Below, piece by piece: positions 1-6,300 of a stretch of 11,422 nt of DNA. Under the pieces are notes generated by a model, which was not told where the DNA came from, ran no database searches, and saw only the letters and a list, made by a program, of their open reading frames with translations. Position 1 is the stretch's first letter, and each line of letters begins with the position of its first letter. This DNA is from an uncultured Anaerotruncus sp. (GTDB lineage Bacteria > Bacillota > Clostridia > Oscillospirales > CAG-272), in NCBI GenBank assembly GCA_905210995.1, contig CAJLZE010000068.1:1-11422 (forward strand), read 5' to 3'. A program made the position numbers and the translations under genes.

Positions 1-1
1 G

Positions 2-343
2 CCAGCCGCAACGAAAAAATATACCGACGCAAGGCTGCGCCGCGCCGTGATATTTGCGATGACGGAGACGCGGAAGTCAGATCTTGACGCGCTCCCCGCG
101 TATGTGACGCTGCTCGCGGTAAACGGACGGGGCAGAAAATTCCTCTCCGATGCCCGCAGGAGCGCCGCGCTACCCGTGCTCACGCGCCCGTCGGATGCAC
201 GCACCGCAGAGAGCGCCGGGGCACGGCGGCAGTCGGAGCTTCTTCTTGCTTCGGAGTCTCTTTATTCGCTCACGCTTCCCGTGCCCCGCGCCGCCGGGGA
301 TTTTATGCGCCGCTCTCTCCTCTGTTTACAAAATAATGATTGA
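2..343 (+). CDS. tmcAL: tRNA(Met) cytidine acetate ligase TmcAL, C-terminal part (5' end outside window)
   Basis: The reading frame is open from the first full codon at base 2 and stops at TGA 341-343, giving the last 113 residues. The stretch around KKYTDARLRRAVIF, followed by PAYVTLLAVNGRGRKFLS, LPVLTRP and a final ASESLYSLTLP, has the order I know from the C-terminal helical region of the YlbM/TmcAL nucleotidyltransferase-like family. The catalytic nucleotidyltransferase half lies upstream of the window. The family uses ATP and acetate to make N4-acetylcytidine at the wobble base of elongator tRNA-Met in the cytoplasm; that is family knowledge. The reading starts well before the internal GTG at 47, so that codon is not the start. 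The -35 box of the next gene overlaps this stop codon. I did not recognise this family by domain search, only by motif order. Confidence 0.8.
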   Translation, partial: PAATKKYTDARLRRAVIFAMTETRKSDLDALPAYVTLLAVNGRGRKFLSDARRSAALPVLTRPSDARTAESAGARRQSELLLASESLYSLTLPVPRAAGDFMRRSLLCLQNND

Positions 344-368
344 CTTATGCAGTATTATATGATACAAT
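340..368 (+). promoter_or_regulatory. Sigma-A type promoter for the 100-residue unknown gene
   Basis: TTGACT at 340-345 is separated by exactly 17 bases from TACAAT at 363-368. Each hexamer differs from the consensus at one position. The -35 overlaps the tmcAL stop codon (341-343). The segment is AT-rich in contrast to the GC-rich genes. Transcription would start near 375, leaving a leader of about 35 bases. Confidence 0.8.
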
Positions 369-397
369 ATAATGAATGAAAATATATATGTTTATCT

Positions 398-404
398 AAG
401 GAGG
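398..404 (+). promoter_or_regulatory. Consensus Shine-Dalgarno site of the 100-residue gene
   Basis: AAGGAGG lies five bases before the ATG at 410. It is the strongest ribosome binding site in the window, and with the near-consensus promoter it predicts high expression of the small protein. Confidence 0.85.
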
Positions 405-409
405 TCACA

Positions 410-712
410 ATGGCAGATAAAACCGAGACCCGCAGTGAAGTCGGCGGAAAGTATCTCAGATACATGAATATGCCGCTGGTCAGAGAAGGAAACACGATAT
501 GCTACGGCGACATGAGCGACCGGTGCTTTCTTATACTTGAAATAATGTCCTATAAAACCGAAAACGGCAGAGAGCTGCCCGATAAGATATTTATTCAGGT
601 AGTTGAATCCCAAAACCCCTCAAAGATCGTAAAGCAGGGTGAAAAATCTGGGCTTTCCGCCGCTCTCACAATGGGCATGATCTGGCTCGAAAGAGCAAAC
701 AAATCCGCGTAA
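410..712 (+). CDS. Conserved small protein of unknown function, 100 residues
   Basis: I do not recognise a characterised function. The protein is soluble, with no signal peptide or membrane segment. The N-terminal part contains KYLRYMNMPLVREGNTICYGD, the middle an alternating hydrophobic stretch (CFLILEIMSY, then KIFIQVV) that suggests a small beta sheet, and the end a helix (GLSAALTMGMIWLERAN). It resembles short uncharacterised proteins I associate with Clostridia, with the same order of 'PLVR.GN..YYGD', beta strands and a C-terminal 'A...WL.RA' helix; this is memory, not a search. The start is fixed by the AAGGAGG site five bases upstream, and it has its own promoter. It lies 59 bases before the DUF3048 gene and may be cotranscribed with it, although GC palindromes sit in between. 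Confidence 0.8.
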   Translation: MADKTETRSEVGGKYLRYMNMPLVREGNTICYGDMSDRCFLILEIMSYKTENGRELPDKIFIQVVESQNPSKIVKQGEKSGLSAALTMGMIWLERANKSA

Positions 713-730
713 GCCGTAACCGAACGAAAA

Positions 731-755
731 ACGCCCGGGCGTTACGAGCCGGGCT
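731..755. repeat. GC-rich palindrome between the small unknown gene and the DUF3048 gene
   Basis: ACGCCCGGGCGT at 731-742 is a perfect 12-base palindrome. GCCCGG at 733-738 can instead pair with CCGGGC at 749-754 around a 10-base loop. No T run follows, so a classical intrinsic terminator is not supported. It could be a weak attenuator, a processing site or nothing. Confidence 0.35.
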
Positions 756-771
756 GAAGCTTAAGATCAGG

Positions 772-1974
772 ATGATGAAAAGAATGACAAAACGAAAGAA
801 TCTGTTTGTTTTGCTTGCTGCCGTGATACTTGTATCGGCAATGCTCTCATCGTGCTCGCATATCGGGCATGGCGACACCACCGACCCAACGTCGTCCGGC
901 ACGCTGCCGTATGACGGTACAAGAGTCCCCGGCAGCTCCGCCGGCGCGTCAACGCTCCCCACACCTGACGGGACCACCGCGCCGGGCGGCGACGAGACGA
1001 CCGCCGCGCCGCAGCCCGGCGTGACGTACACCGACCCGCTGACGGGTCTTGAGAGCGAGGCCGATCTGCGCCGTGTTCTGCCTGTTTCGATCGTGCTCGA
1101 CAACCTCAGCGCCGCGGCGCCGCAGGCGGGCATATCGCGGGCTGATATACTTATCGAGGTCCTTGTCGAGGGCGGCATCACGCGTCTTATCATGATAACC
1201 AACGAATACGGCGGCAGCGAGGTATACGGCCCCGTGCGTTCGACGCGCCACTATGCCGTCAGCCTTGCGCAGGCGTTCGGAACGCTCATGGTCGGCGCGG
1301 GCGGCAGTCCTCTCGGCTACACGATGATAAAATCGCTCGATGTGCCCTATCTTGACGGCGTAAACGACCGTTATTCGGGCGTCGGCTTCTACCGCGACCC
1401 CGCAAGGCTTGAAAAAGCGGGCACGGCCCATTCGCTCATGACGAGCGGAGAGAGGATACTCAAGCTTGCCGCGCGCCACAACTGGTCCACCTCGTCGCAG
1501 GGTACCGTGCGTCCGGTGTTCAATTTCATGGATGCCGACAGCAAATTTGCGGGAAGCGGCGACGCGACGCACGTCTGCATCCCTTACTCGAATTCGCAGT
1601 ACGTACAGATGATATACAGCCGCACGTCGAACACCTATTACCGCTATCAGCTCGGCGACCGCGCTCATCTTGATTCCGAAAACGGCGAGCAGCTCAACTT
1701 TACGAACGTGTTCATCCTGTTTGCCGACACAGCCGCAATAGCCGACGACACCGAGGGCAGGATAGATGTCACGACCACCGGAGAAGGAAGCGGATACTAT
1801 ATAAGCGGCGGCAGATACGTGCCGATAAAATGGTCGCGCATAGGCGATACATCCCCCTTCGTGTTCACCGACGAAAGCGGCGCCGTCCTTCAGGTCACGC
1901 CCGGCAAGTCATTTATTTCGGTCGCGCCCTCTTCGATAAAGGGAAAGATCGAGTTCAACTATAAAGCAAACTGA
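772..1974 (+). CDS. DUF3048 domain lipoprotein (YerB-like)
   Basis: A 400-residue secreted lipoprotein. The N-terminus has basic residues, a hydrophobic core (about 11-24) and a lipobox LSSC with the lipidated cysteine at 28. A Thr/Ser/Pro/Gly-rich linker follows to about residue 87. The conserved domain opens with DPLTGL (88-93) and carries PQAGISRADI and LVEGGITR (117-138), GPVRSTRHY (153-161) and AGGSP (176-180), the hallmark order of the DUF3048 family that includes B. subtilis YerB. A C-terminal beta-rich half from about 240 fits the second DUF3048 domain. The biochemical role of this family is unknown to me; it acts outside the membrane. Three in-frame ATGs (772, 775, 784) compete. AGGA at 769-772 lies 11 bases before the ATG at 784, so the true start may be four codons downstream, with no effect on the lipobox. 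Confidence 0.9.
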   Translation: MMKRMTKRKNLFVLLAAVILVSAMLSSCSHIGHGDTTDPTSSGTLPYDGTRVPGSSAGASTLPTPDGTTAPGGDETTAAPQPGVTYTDPLTGLESEADLRRVLPVSIVLDNLSAAAPQAGISRADILIEVLVEGGITRLIMITNEYGGSEVYGPVRSTRHYAVSLAQAFGTLMVGAGGSPLGYTMIKSLDVPYLDGVNDRYSGVGFYRDPARLEKAGTAHSLMTSGERILKLAARHNWSTSSQGTVRPVFNFMDADSKFAGSGDATHVCIPYSNSQYVQMIYSRTSNTYYRYQLGDRAHLDSENGEQLNFTNVFILFADTAAIADDTEGRIDVTTTGEGSGYYISGGRYVPIKWSRIGDTSPFVFTDESGAVLQVTPGKSFISVAPSSIKGKIEFNYKAN

Positions 1975-1987
1975 AAAAAACGTACGT

Positions 1988-2012
1988 GGGTGCCGCGCAA
2001 TGCCCGGCACCC
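1988..2012. repeat. GC hairpin downstream of the DUF3048 gene
   Basis: GGGTGCCG at 1988-1995 pairs perfectly with CGGCACCC at 2005-2012 around a nine-base loop. An A run (1974-1980) precedes it, but no T run follows on the plus strand. It may reduce read-through or stabilise the 3' end of the DUF3048 mRNA; a classical intrinsic terminator is not supported. Confidence 0.5.
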
Positions 2013-2024
2013 GCTTCAAAGGGC

Positions 2025-2056
2025 GTCGGTTAGCCGAGGCTAACCATGCAGCCGAC
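2025..2056. promoter_or_regulatory. Palindrome GGTTAGCC-GA-GGCTAACC within an outer inverted repeat, possible operator or RNA hairpin
   Basis: GGTTAGCC (2028-2035), GA, GGCTAACC (2038-2045) form a perfect 18-base dyad. As RNA it folds as a seven-pair stem with a CGAG tetraloop. Outer arms GTCGG (2025-2029) and CCGAC (2052-2056) also match, though they compete with the inner stem for two bases. It sits 57 bases before the first methyltransferase gene. A protein operator or a leader hairpin would both fit. I find no convincing -35/-10 pair in this gap, so the operon may be read from upstream. Confidence 0.4.
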
Positions 2057-2069
2057 TGTAACAGCGAAA

Positions 2070-2083
2070 CGTTCAACGTTCAA
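2070..2083 (+). repeat. Tandem heptamer CGTTCAA x2
   Basis: CGTTCAA occurs twice head to tail, just upstream of the ribosome binding site (GGAG at 2099-2102) of the first LCM-type methyltransferase gene. Each unit, with the preceding bases, contains AACGTT. Two copies are too few to exclude chance. Confidence 0.4.
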
Positions 2084-2112
2084 AGGAAAACGGAAAGCGG
2101 AGATGAAGTGAT

Positions 2113-2901
2113 ATGAGCGAAAAAATAAGGCTTTCGGGCGTTCCGGAGACCATGCTGCAAACAATATACGCCCGCGCCAAGGAAAGCAGAACGCGCGGCA
2201 CCGTTCACGATGCCAAAGCGGAGGAGGTAGTAGATAACCTCGACTACGATTTTTCTCTTGCGGATAAGGATGCCGCCATGCACAGCGGCGTTATTGCACG
2301 AACGATCGTGCTCGACCGGCTGGTGTCGGAATGGATCGATAAAGATCCCGGTGGCGTTGTGGTGAACATTGCCTGCGGGCTCGACACCCGGTGTTATCGT
2401 ATGCGCGGGTATTCGCATTGGTATAACCTCGATCTGCCCGAGACAATCGCGGTGAGGGAAAAGCTCATGCCGGAGAGCGGCGATATCTCGCAGATAGCCA
2501 TGTCCGCAATGGACGACTGGGGCGGTGCTATCGCCAAGACCGACGCGCCCGCGCTCGTTATTATCGAAGGGCTTACGATGTATCTTTGCGAGGCGGATGT
2601 GAAGCGCATTTTCTCCGTCATCGCGGGCAGATTCACGCGTGCGACCGTCCTCGTCGAGACGATGAACCACATGGTCGTGCGCAGCTTCAAGGAAAAGTCT
2701 ATCGAAGGGAGCCATGCAAAATTCACGTGGGGGATAAAGAACGGCAGGGCGCTCGCGGAGCTTTTGCCGGATTTCCGTTTTGTCGGAGAGCACAGCCTGA
2801 CCGAGGGCATGGCGGTGTTTGTGCCGGTCTACCGGCTGCTCGGTAAGATCGGGCTCGTGCGTAACATTTCAAACAAGATAAGCATTTTTGAAAGGATATA
2901 A
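2113..2901 (+). CDS. LCM/Tcmp-family class I SAM-dependent O-methyltransferase
   Basis: 262 residues. The SAM-binding motif VVNIACGLDTR (83-93) followed by YNLDLPE (104-110) and EGLTMYL (152-158) is diagnostic of the leucine carboxyl methyltransferase superfamily (LCM; COG3315), whose bacterial members are often called polyketide O-methyltransferase Tcmp-like. The family transfers a methyl group from SAM to an oxygen, often a carboxylate; the substrate here cannot be read from the sequence. The invariant DTR and EG residues are present, so it should be catalytically intact. Start: GGAG at 2099-2102 lies ten bases before the ATG, and the N-terminus aligns end to end with the paralogue at 4348. 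It is the first gene of a four-gene operon, and the next gene begins seven bases after its stop. Confidence 0.87.
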   Translation: MSEKIRLSGVPETMLQTIYARAKESRTRGTVHDAKAEEVVDNLDYDFSLADKDAAMHSGVIARTIVLDRLVSEWIDKDPGGVVVNIACGLDTRCYRMRGYSHWYNLDLPETIAVREKLMPESGDISQIAMSAMDDWGGAIAKTDAPALVIIEGLTMYLCEADVKRIFSVIAGRFTRATVLVETMNHMVVRSFKEKSIEGSHAKFTWGIKNGRALAELLPDFRFVGEHSLTEGMAVFVPVYRLLGKIGLVRNISNKISIFERI

Positions 2902-2908
2902 GAAAAGA

Positions 2909-3544
2909 ATGTCTTTTTTCGATAACACGCGCAAGCCGACCGGGCTTGGCGGAAAGCTGATGGTCGTGATGATGAATATCGGGCACCGCGCTCTGGCAGA
3001 CTGGGGGTTTCGGTCGGTGTCCGTCCCTGCCGACGCCGCGGTGCTTGACTGCGGATGCGGCGGCGGTGCGAATATCGCAAAGCTCCTCAAAAAATGCCCG
3101 AACGGGCGGGTGAGCGGAGTTGACTATTCCGATATCAGCGTGAAGAAGTCGCTTGACGTGAACCGAAAGGCGGTAGAGGAAGGGCGCTGCGAGGTCATGC
3201 GGACGAGCGTCTCCGCGCTGCCGTTCGACGATGCCCGTTTTGACCTTGCAACGGCGTTTGAGACGGTATATTTCTGGCAGGACCTGCACCGGTGTTTTGG
3301 TGAAGTCATGCGTGTGCTGAAAGAGGGCGGGACATTCCTTATCTGCAACGAATGCGGCGGAGATGATCCGGGCGACGACCGGTGGACCGAAAAGATCGAC
3401 GGTATGAAGATATATGACGACGCCCGACTGAGCGCGGTGCTCGGGCAGGTCGGATTTTGCGACATACGGGTACATAAAAACAAAAACGGCTGGCTTTGCG
3501 TTACGGCGCAAAAACCGGTGAGCACGTCCGCAGGGAGACGATGA
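2909..3544 (+). CDS. Class I SAM-dependent methyltransferase, UbiE/Methyltransf_11 type
   Basis: 211 residues from ATG 2909. Motif I is VLDCGCGGG (45-53), the acidic end of strand 2 is GVDYS (70-74), and the strand 4 region reads FDLATAFETVYFWQDL (111-126), all typical of small-molecule Methyltransf_11 enzymes. A conserved-looking N-terminus (DNTRKPTGLGGKLM, MMNIGH) is what I associate with a large clostridial family of unknown substrate. The frame is open from a TTG at 2888, but that start would overlap the previous gene. AAAGGA at 2891-2896 sits 12 bases before ATG 2909, which leaves a seven-base gap and is preferred. The two neighbouring LCM-type methyltransferases differ in fold details, so this is not a third copy of them. 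A cytoplasmic enzyme is expected. Confidence 0.85.
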   Translation: MSFFDNTRKPTGLGGKLMVVMMNIGHRALADWGFRSVSVPADAAVLDCGCGGGANIAKLLKKCPNGRVSGVDYSDISVKKSLDVNRKAVEEGRCEVMRTSVSALPFDDARFDLATAFETVYFWQDLHRCFGEVMRVLKEGGTFLICNECGGDDPGDDRWTEKIDGMKIYDDARLSAVLGQVGFCDIRVHKNKNGWLCVTAQKPVSTSAGRR

Positions 3545-3545
3545 G

Positions 3546-4358
3546 ATGAAATATTTTGAATTCGGCAGTGAAAACCCCGAGCTTATGGTGATGCTTCACG
3601 GCGGCGGCACGAGCTATCTCGGTATGCTGCCGACGGCAAATAAAATGGCAAAGGTCTATCATGTGGTGCTTGTCGCCTACGACGGCTTCAACCCCGACGA
3701 GCCGGAGACGGAGTTCGTGTCGCCCATGGACGAGGCAAAACGTCTCGGCGATCATATCGTTGAGCATTACGGCGGCAAAATAGATATCCTGTACGGCATT
3801 TCATACGGTTGCCGGGTGCTTATGGAGGTGCTCTCCGCCACGCGCCTGACGATCACGACGACGATCGCCGACGGTATGTCGCTGCGCGATTATCCGGACA
3901 TCAAAAGCAAATGGGGCAAGGATGTTTATTGCTTTTTCTTCACGGGTCTTTTTTACGCGGTCATGGGACATCCGGGACCGAGACGAAAAAAATTTCCTGC
4001 GAAGATCACCGGGCGAACGCCCGATGAAGCCGAGCGGATCCTTTACGGCAAGGCGACGTGGCACAGTTGGAAGAACCAGGATTACTATCTTATCGGCAAG
4101 AAGACCGACTATTCGCTGTTTGAAAAAACGGATATGCACCTCTGGTACGGGATAAAAGGCACCGTTGACAAGAAGCTGTCGCGGGGGCTTGACGACCTGA
4201 AAAGCAGGGGATATCCTTTCCTGGTGAAGATATTCGCCGATCTGGGGCACGGAGGCCTTGCCGGTGAGCATCCGGATGAATTTTTAAAAGAAGTACGGGC
4301 GGCGCATGAACGCTCTGCCGGTAAAAAAACGGACGGGGAACAGAAGGATGAAATATAA
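3546..4358 (+). CDS. Alpha/beta hydrolase fold protein
   Basis: 270 residues. The oxyanion-hole motif is LHGGGT (17-22), the nucleophile elbow GISYG (84-88, Ser86), and a C-terminal GHGG (His235) followed by HPDEF fits the catalytic histidine. The position after strand 6 where related proteins have an acid reads WYGIKGTVDKK (200-210), so the usual Asp/Glu is not at its expected place; D208 or D109 are possible substitutes. No signal peptide is present, so the protein is cytoplasmic. The ATG lies one base after the stop of the methyltransferase gene, and AGGGAG (3532-3537) is eight bases upstream, so translation is coupled. It may hydrolyse an ester made or recognised by its methyltransferase neighbours; that is inference. 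The gene overlaps the next one by 11 bases. Confidence 0.82.
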   Translation: MKYFEFGSENPELMVMLHGGGTSYLGMLPTANKMAKVYHVVLVAYDGFNPDEPETEFVSPMDEAKRLGDHIVEHYGGKIDILYGISYGCRVLMEVLSATRLTITTTIADGMSLRDYPDIKSKWGKDVYCFFFTGLFYAVMGHPGPRRKKFPAKITGRTPDEAERILYGKATWHSWKNQDYYLIGKKTDYSLFEKTDMHLWYGIKGTVDKKLSRGLDDLKSRGYPFLVKIFADLGHGGLAGEHPDEFLKEVRAAHERSAGKKTDGEQKDEI

Positions 4359-5187
4359 AATAGAAAAAAACACAGTGCAGGAGACGCTCGTCATCCCGCT
4401 TTATGCGCGAAAAAGGTGCTCGGAGCTTTATCCGTCTCTTTACCGCGACGAAACGGCGATGCGGTTGACGGACGGTATCGACTATGATTTTTCGGCGCTT
4501 GAGAAAAAGTCGGGCAGCTCCATGCAGCGCTTCGGCTTTCTTGAGGTCGCCATGCGGCAAAACGATCTTGCCTGCGAGGTGCGCGACTACCTGAGCACAC
4601 ATCCGAACGCGGCGGTCGTAAACCTCGGCTGCGGGCTTGACGGCACGGGCAGGAGCTGCGACAACGGGAGCTGCCTTATCTACAATCTCGATTTTCCCGA
4701 TGTTATCGGCGTGCGCAACGAGCTGCTGCCCGCCGGTGAGCGCGAAAAAAATATTCCGTGCGACCTGAACGACACCGTATGGTTTGACGATATCGACGCC
4801 TCTGGCGGCGCGGTGTTTTTTGTCGCCGGTGTGTTTTATTATTTTCTTGAAGAGCAGGTGAGAGAGCTCGTTCGGGCAATGGCAAAAAGATTCGGCGGCG
4901 GTGTGCTGGTGTTTGACGCCGCAAACCGAAAAGCCGTCGGTCTGATGCTGAAAACGTGGCTGAAGGATGCGGATATCAAGGACGTCGGCGCATATTTTGC
5001 GGTATCGGACGCAAAGAATGAGCTTTCGGCATGGGACGGCAGCCTGCGGGTCTCGAGCCGCGGCTATATGCTCGGATACAACGATTTTAAGGATCCTTCC
5101 GTCAGCGGCTTCTTCCGCTTTCTTGCCCGTGTCGGCGACGGCATGATGAAAATGCAGATAGTGAAGATCGGTTTCGGCGAGGCGTAA
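4348..5187 (+). CDS. Diverged LCM/Tcmp-like SAM-dependent methyltransferase, paralogue of the first operon gene
   Basis: 279 residues from ATG 4348. It aligns with the first operon gene: M-x-x-KI at the start, ET and YAR near 12-21, DYDFS (45-49 here), VVN.xCGLD (90-98) and YNLDFPD (112-118). Two family positions differ. The DTR segment becomes D-G-T-G-R, one residue longer, and EG of EGLTMYL becomes AG in VAGVFYYFLEE (159-169). The latter resembles a common clostridial subfamily, so it need not mean loss of activity. The frame extends up to an ATG at 4306, but the colinear N-terminus of the paralogue and GGGG at 4335-4338 favour 4348. The gene overlaps the hydrolase gene by 11 bases and ends the operon 36 bases before the shared terminator. 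Substrate unknown. Confidence 0.85.
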   Translation: MKYKIEKNTVQETLVIPLYARKRCSELYPSLYRDETAMRLTDGIDYDFSALEKKSGSSMQRFGFLEVAMRQNDLACEVRDYLSTHPNAAVVNLGCGLDGTGRSCDNGSCLIYNLDFPDVIGVRNELLPAGEREKNIPCDLNDTVWFDDIDASGGAVFFVAGVFYYFLEEQVRELVRAMAKRFGGGVLVFDAANRKAVGLMLKTWLKDADIKDVGAYFAVSDAKNELSAWDGSLRVSSRGYMLGYNDFKDPSVSGFFRFLARVGDGMMKMQIVKIGFGEA

Positions 5188-5223
5188 AATATCGCTTGTT
5201 TTTGCCGACCGAAATTACAGAAT

Positions 5224-5259
5224 AAAAAGCAGGAAAGGATATATCCTTTCCTGCTTTTT
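5224..5259. terminator. Bidirectional intrinsic terminator between convergent operons
   Basis: A perfect 36-base palindrome, with the centre between 5241 and 5242. It starts with five A and ends with five T, with GCAGGAAAGGATA as the left arm. Transcribed either way it gives a stem of about 16 pairs followed by a U run (the plus strand continues TTTTTGTTTTT). It lies between the stop of the second LCM gene (5187) and the convergent stop of the hydrolase gene (5276), so it should end both operons. Confidence 0.93.
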
Positions 5260-5275
5260 GTTTTTACGAGCGGTA

Positions 5276-6292
5276 TCAGCTGTATTTATGCCAGAAATCC
5301 AGCACCTGCTCCTCGTATTTTTCTTTTTCGAGGTAATAGCTCATTCCGTGGTCGGCTCCGGGAACCACGAGAAGCTCGCGCGGCGAGGCGCAGGCGAGGT
5401 AGTTTTCGTATGTCATCGAGATCGGCACGAACCTGTCATCGGTGCCGTGAATGAACATTACGGGCACCTTTGCCGCGCGCAGGGCATCGACGGTCGAGTA
5501 ATCGTCCGCCCCCATGAGTATCTTTCGGCGGCACATAGCGTCGGCAACGGCGCTGCGCAGACCGTATGAAATGTGCAGATTCTTTTCCGCTACGTGCTTC
5601 CATATCGCGCCGGGCGAGGTAAAGCCGCAGTCGGCTATTATGCCGTGCACGTTTTCCGGCAGGTCGAGTCCTGCGGTCATAAGCACGGTGGTCGCTCCCA
5701 TCGAAACGCCGCAGAGCCATACGGGCAGTGCGGTGCCGAAGCGTGAGTTCATGTATTTTACCCAGTCAAGGCAGTCGAATCTTTCGGTGAGCCCGAAGCC
5801 CATGTATTCGCCGTCGCTGTTGTTTTGCCCGCGCTGCTCGGCGTAAAGCACCGTGCAGTTGTTTCGGTGCCAGAAGTCGGCTACCATGCCGAAATCGGCG
5901 TGCCACGACGACCGCCAGCCGTGCATGGCGATTATCACACGCTCGGGATCTTCGGCGGCGATCACATGACCCGTGAGTGTCAGCCCGTCGTGGGCGGTTA
6001 TCCTGACAGTCTCGTTTGGAGTCGCCGCAAGACGCTCCGAAGCCTCGCTCACACGGCGCATGAAATCCTCGTTCGCCTGTGAGCCGGACACGAGCCGGTT
6101 GGCATCCTTGAGAAACTGCGGCGGCTCACGGTCGAGCGCGACGTTTACAAGACATTTTGTCGTTATCACGGCGGGGAGCGACGCTGCCGCCGCCGCGCCT
6201 GCCGCGATCCCCGCGGCCTTCAGCGCTTTATGTGTTTTTGTGTTTGTTTTTACGTTTTGCTTTGTCTTTCCGTTTTTCATTGCTTTGTTCAT
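5276..6292 (-). CDS. Membrane-anchored alpha/beta hydrolase (YqkD-like, serine hydrolase fold)
   Basis: 338 residues from ATG 6292. After a Lys-rich N-terminus there is a hydrophobic Ala-rich segment (about 24-45) that should be a membrane anchor or uncleaved signal, so the enzyme domain is probably outside. The catalytic parts are MHGWRSSW (oxyanion region, about 123-130), GVSMGA with Ser197, HGTDDRFVP with Asp286 and GADHG with His315, a complete triad. Such BAAT/S9-like hydrolases act on esters, acyl chains or peptides; the substrate is unknown. A GTG at 6337 extends the frame but would run 37 bases into cdsA. The ATG at 6292 leaves eight bases after the cdsA stop and is preferred, although its Shine-Dalgarno site (CGGA) is weak, which suggests translational coupling. 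It is last in the minus-strand operon and ends at the shared terminator. Confidence 0.83.
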   Translation of the reverse strand: MNKAMKNGKTKQNVKTNTKTHKALKAAGIAAGAAAAASLPAVITTKCLVNVALDREPPQFLKDANRLVSGSQANEDFMRRVSEASERLAATPNETVRITAHDGLTLTGHVIAAEDPERVIIAMHGWRSSWHADFGMVADFWHRNNCTVLYAEQRGQNNSDGEYMGFGLTERFDCLDWVKYMNSRFGTALPVWLCGVSMGATTVLMTAGLDLPENVHGIIADCGFTSPGAIWKHVAEKNLHISYGLRSAVADAMCRRKILMGADDYSTVDALRAAKVPVMFIHGTDDRFVPISMTYENYLACASPRELLVVPGADHGMSYYLEKEKYEEQVLDFWHKYS

Positions 6293-6300
6293 ATCCGTTT

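Noticed and set aside
731..755. Terminator after the 100-residue gene
   Set aside because: The GC palindrome lacks a T run and can pair in two competing ways.
949..1668. A 239-residue minus-strand frame opposite the DUF3048 gene
   Set aside because: Arg/Ala/His-rich composition and lack of motifs show it is a shadow of the DUF3048 coding strand.
1988..2012. Intrinsic terminator for the DUF3048 gene
   Set aside because: The stem is strong but no T run follows on the plus strand, so it is listed only as a hairpin.
1975..2112. Riboswitch in the gap before the methyltransferase operon
   Set aside because: The dyads do not match the conserved core of any SAM or other riboswitch class I know; simple hairpins or an operator explain them better.
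2723..3511. A 262-residue minus-strand frame across the first two methyltransferase genes
   Set aside because: It crosses two well-supported genes on the other strand and has no recognisable motif.
4306..4347. Upstream ATG 4306 as start of the second LCM-type gene
   Set aside because: It would add 14 residues absent from the aligned paralogue and lengthen the overlap with the hydrolase gene to 53 bases.
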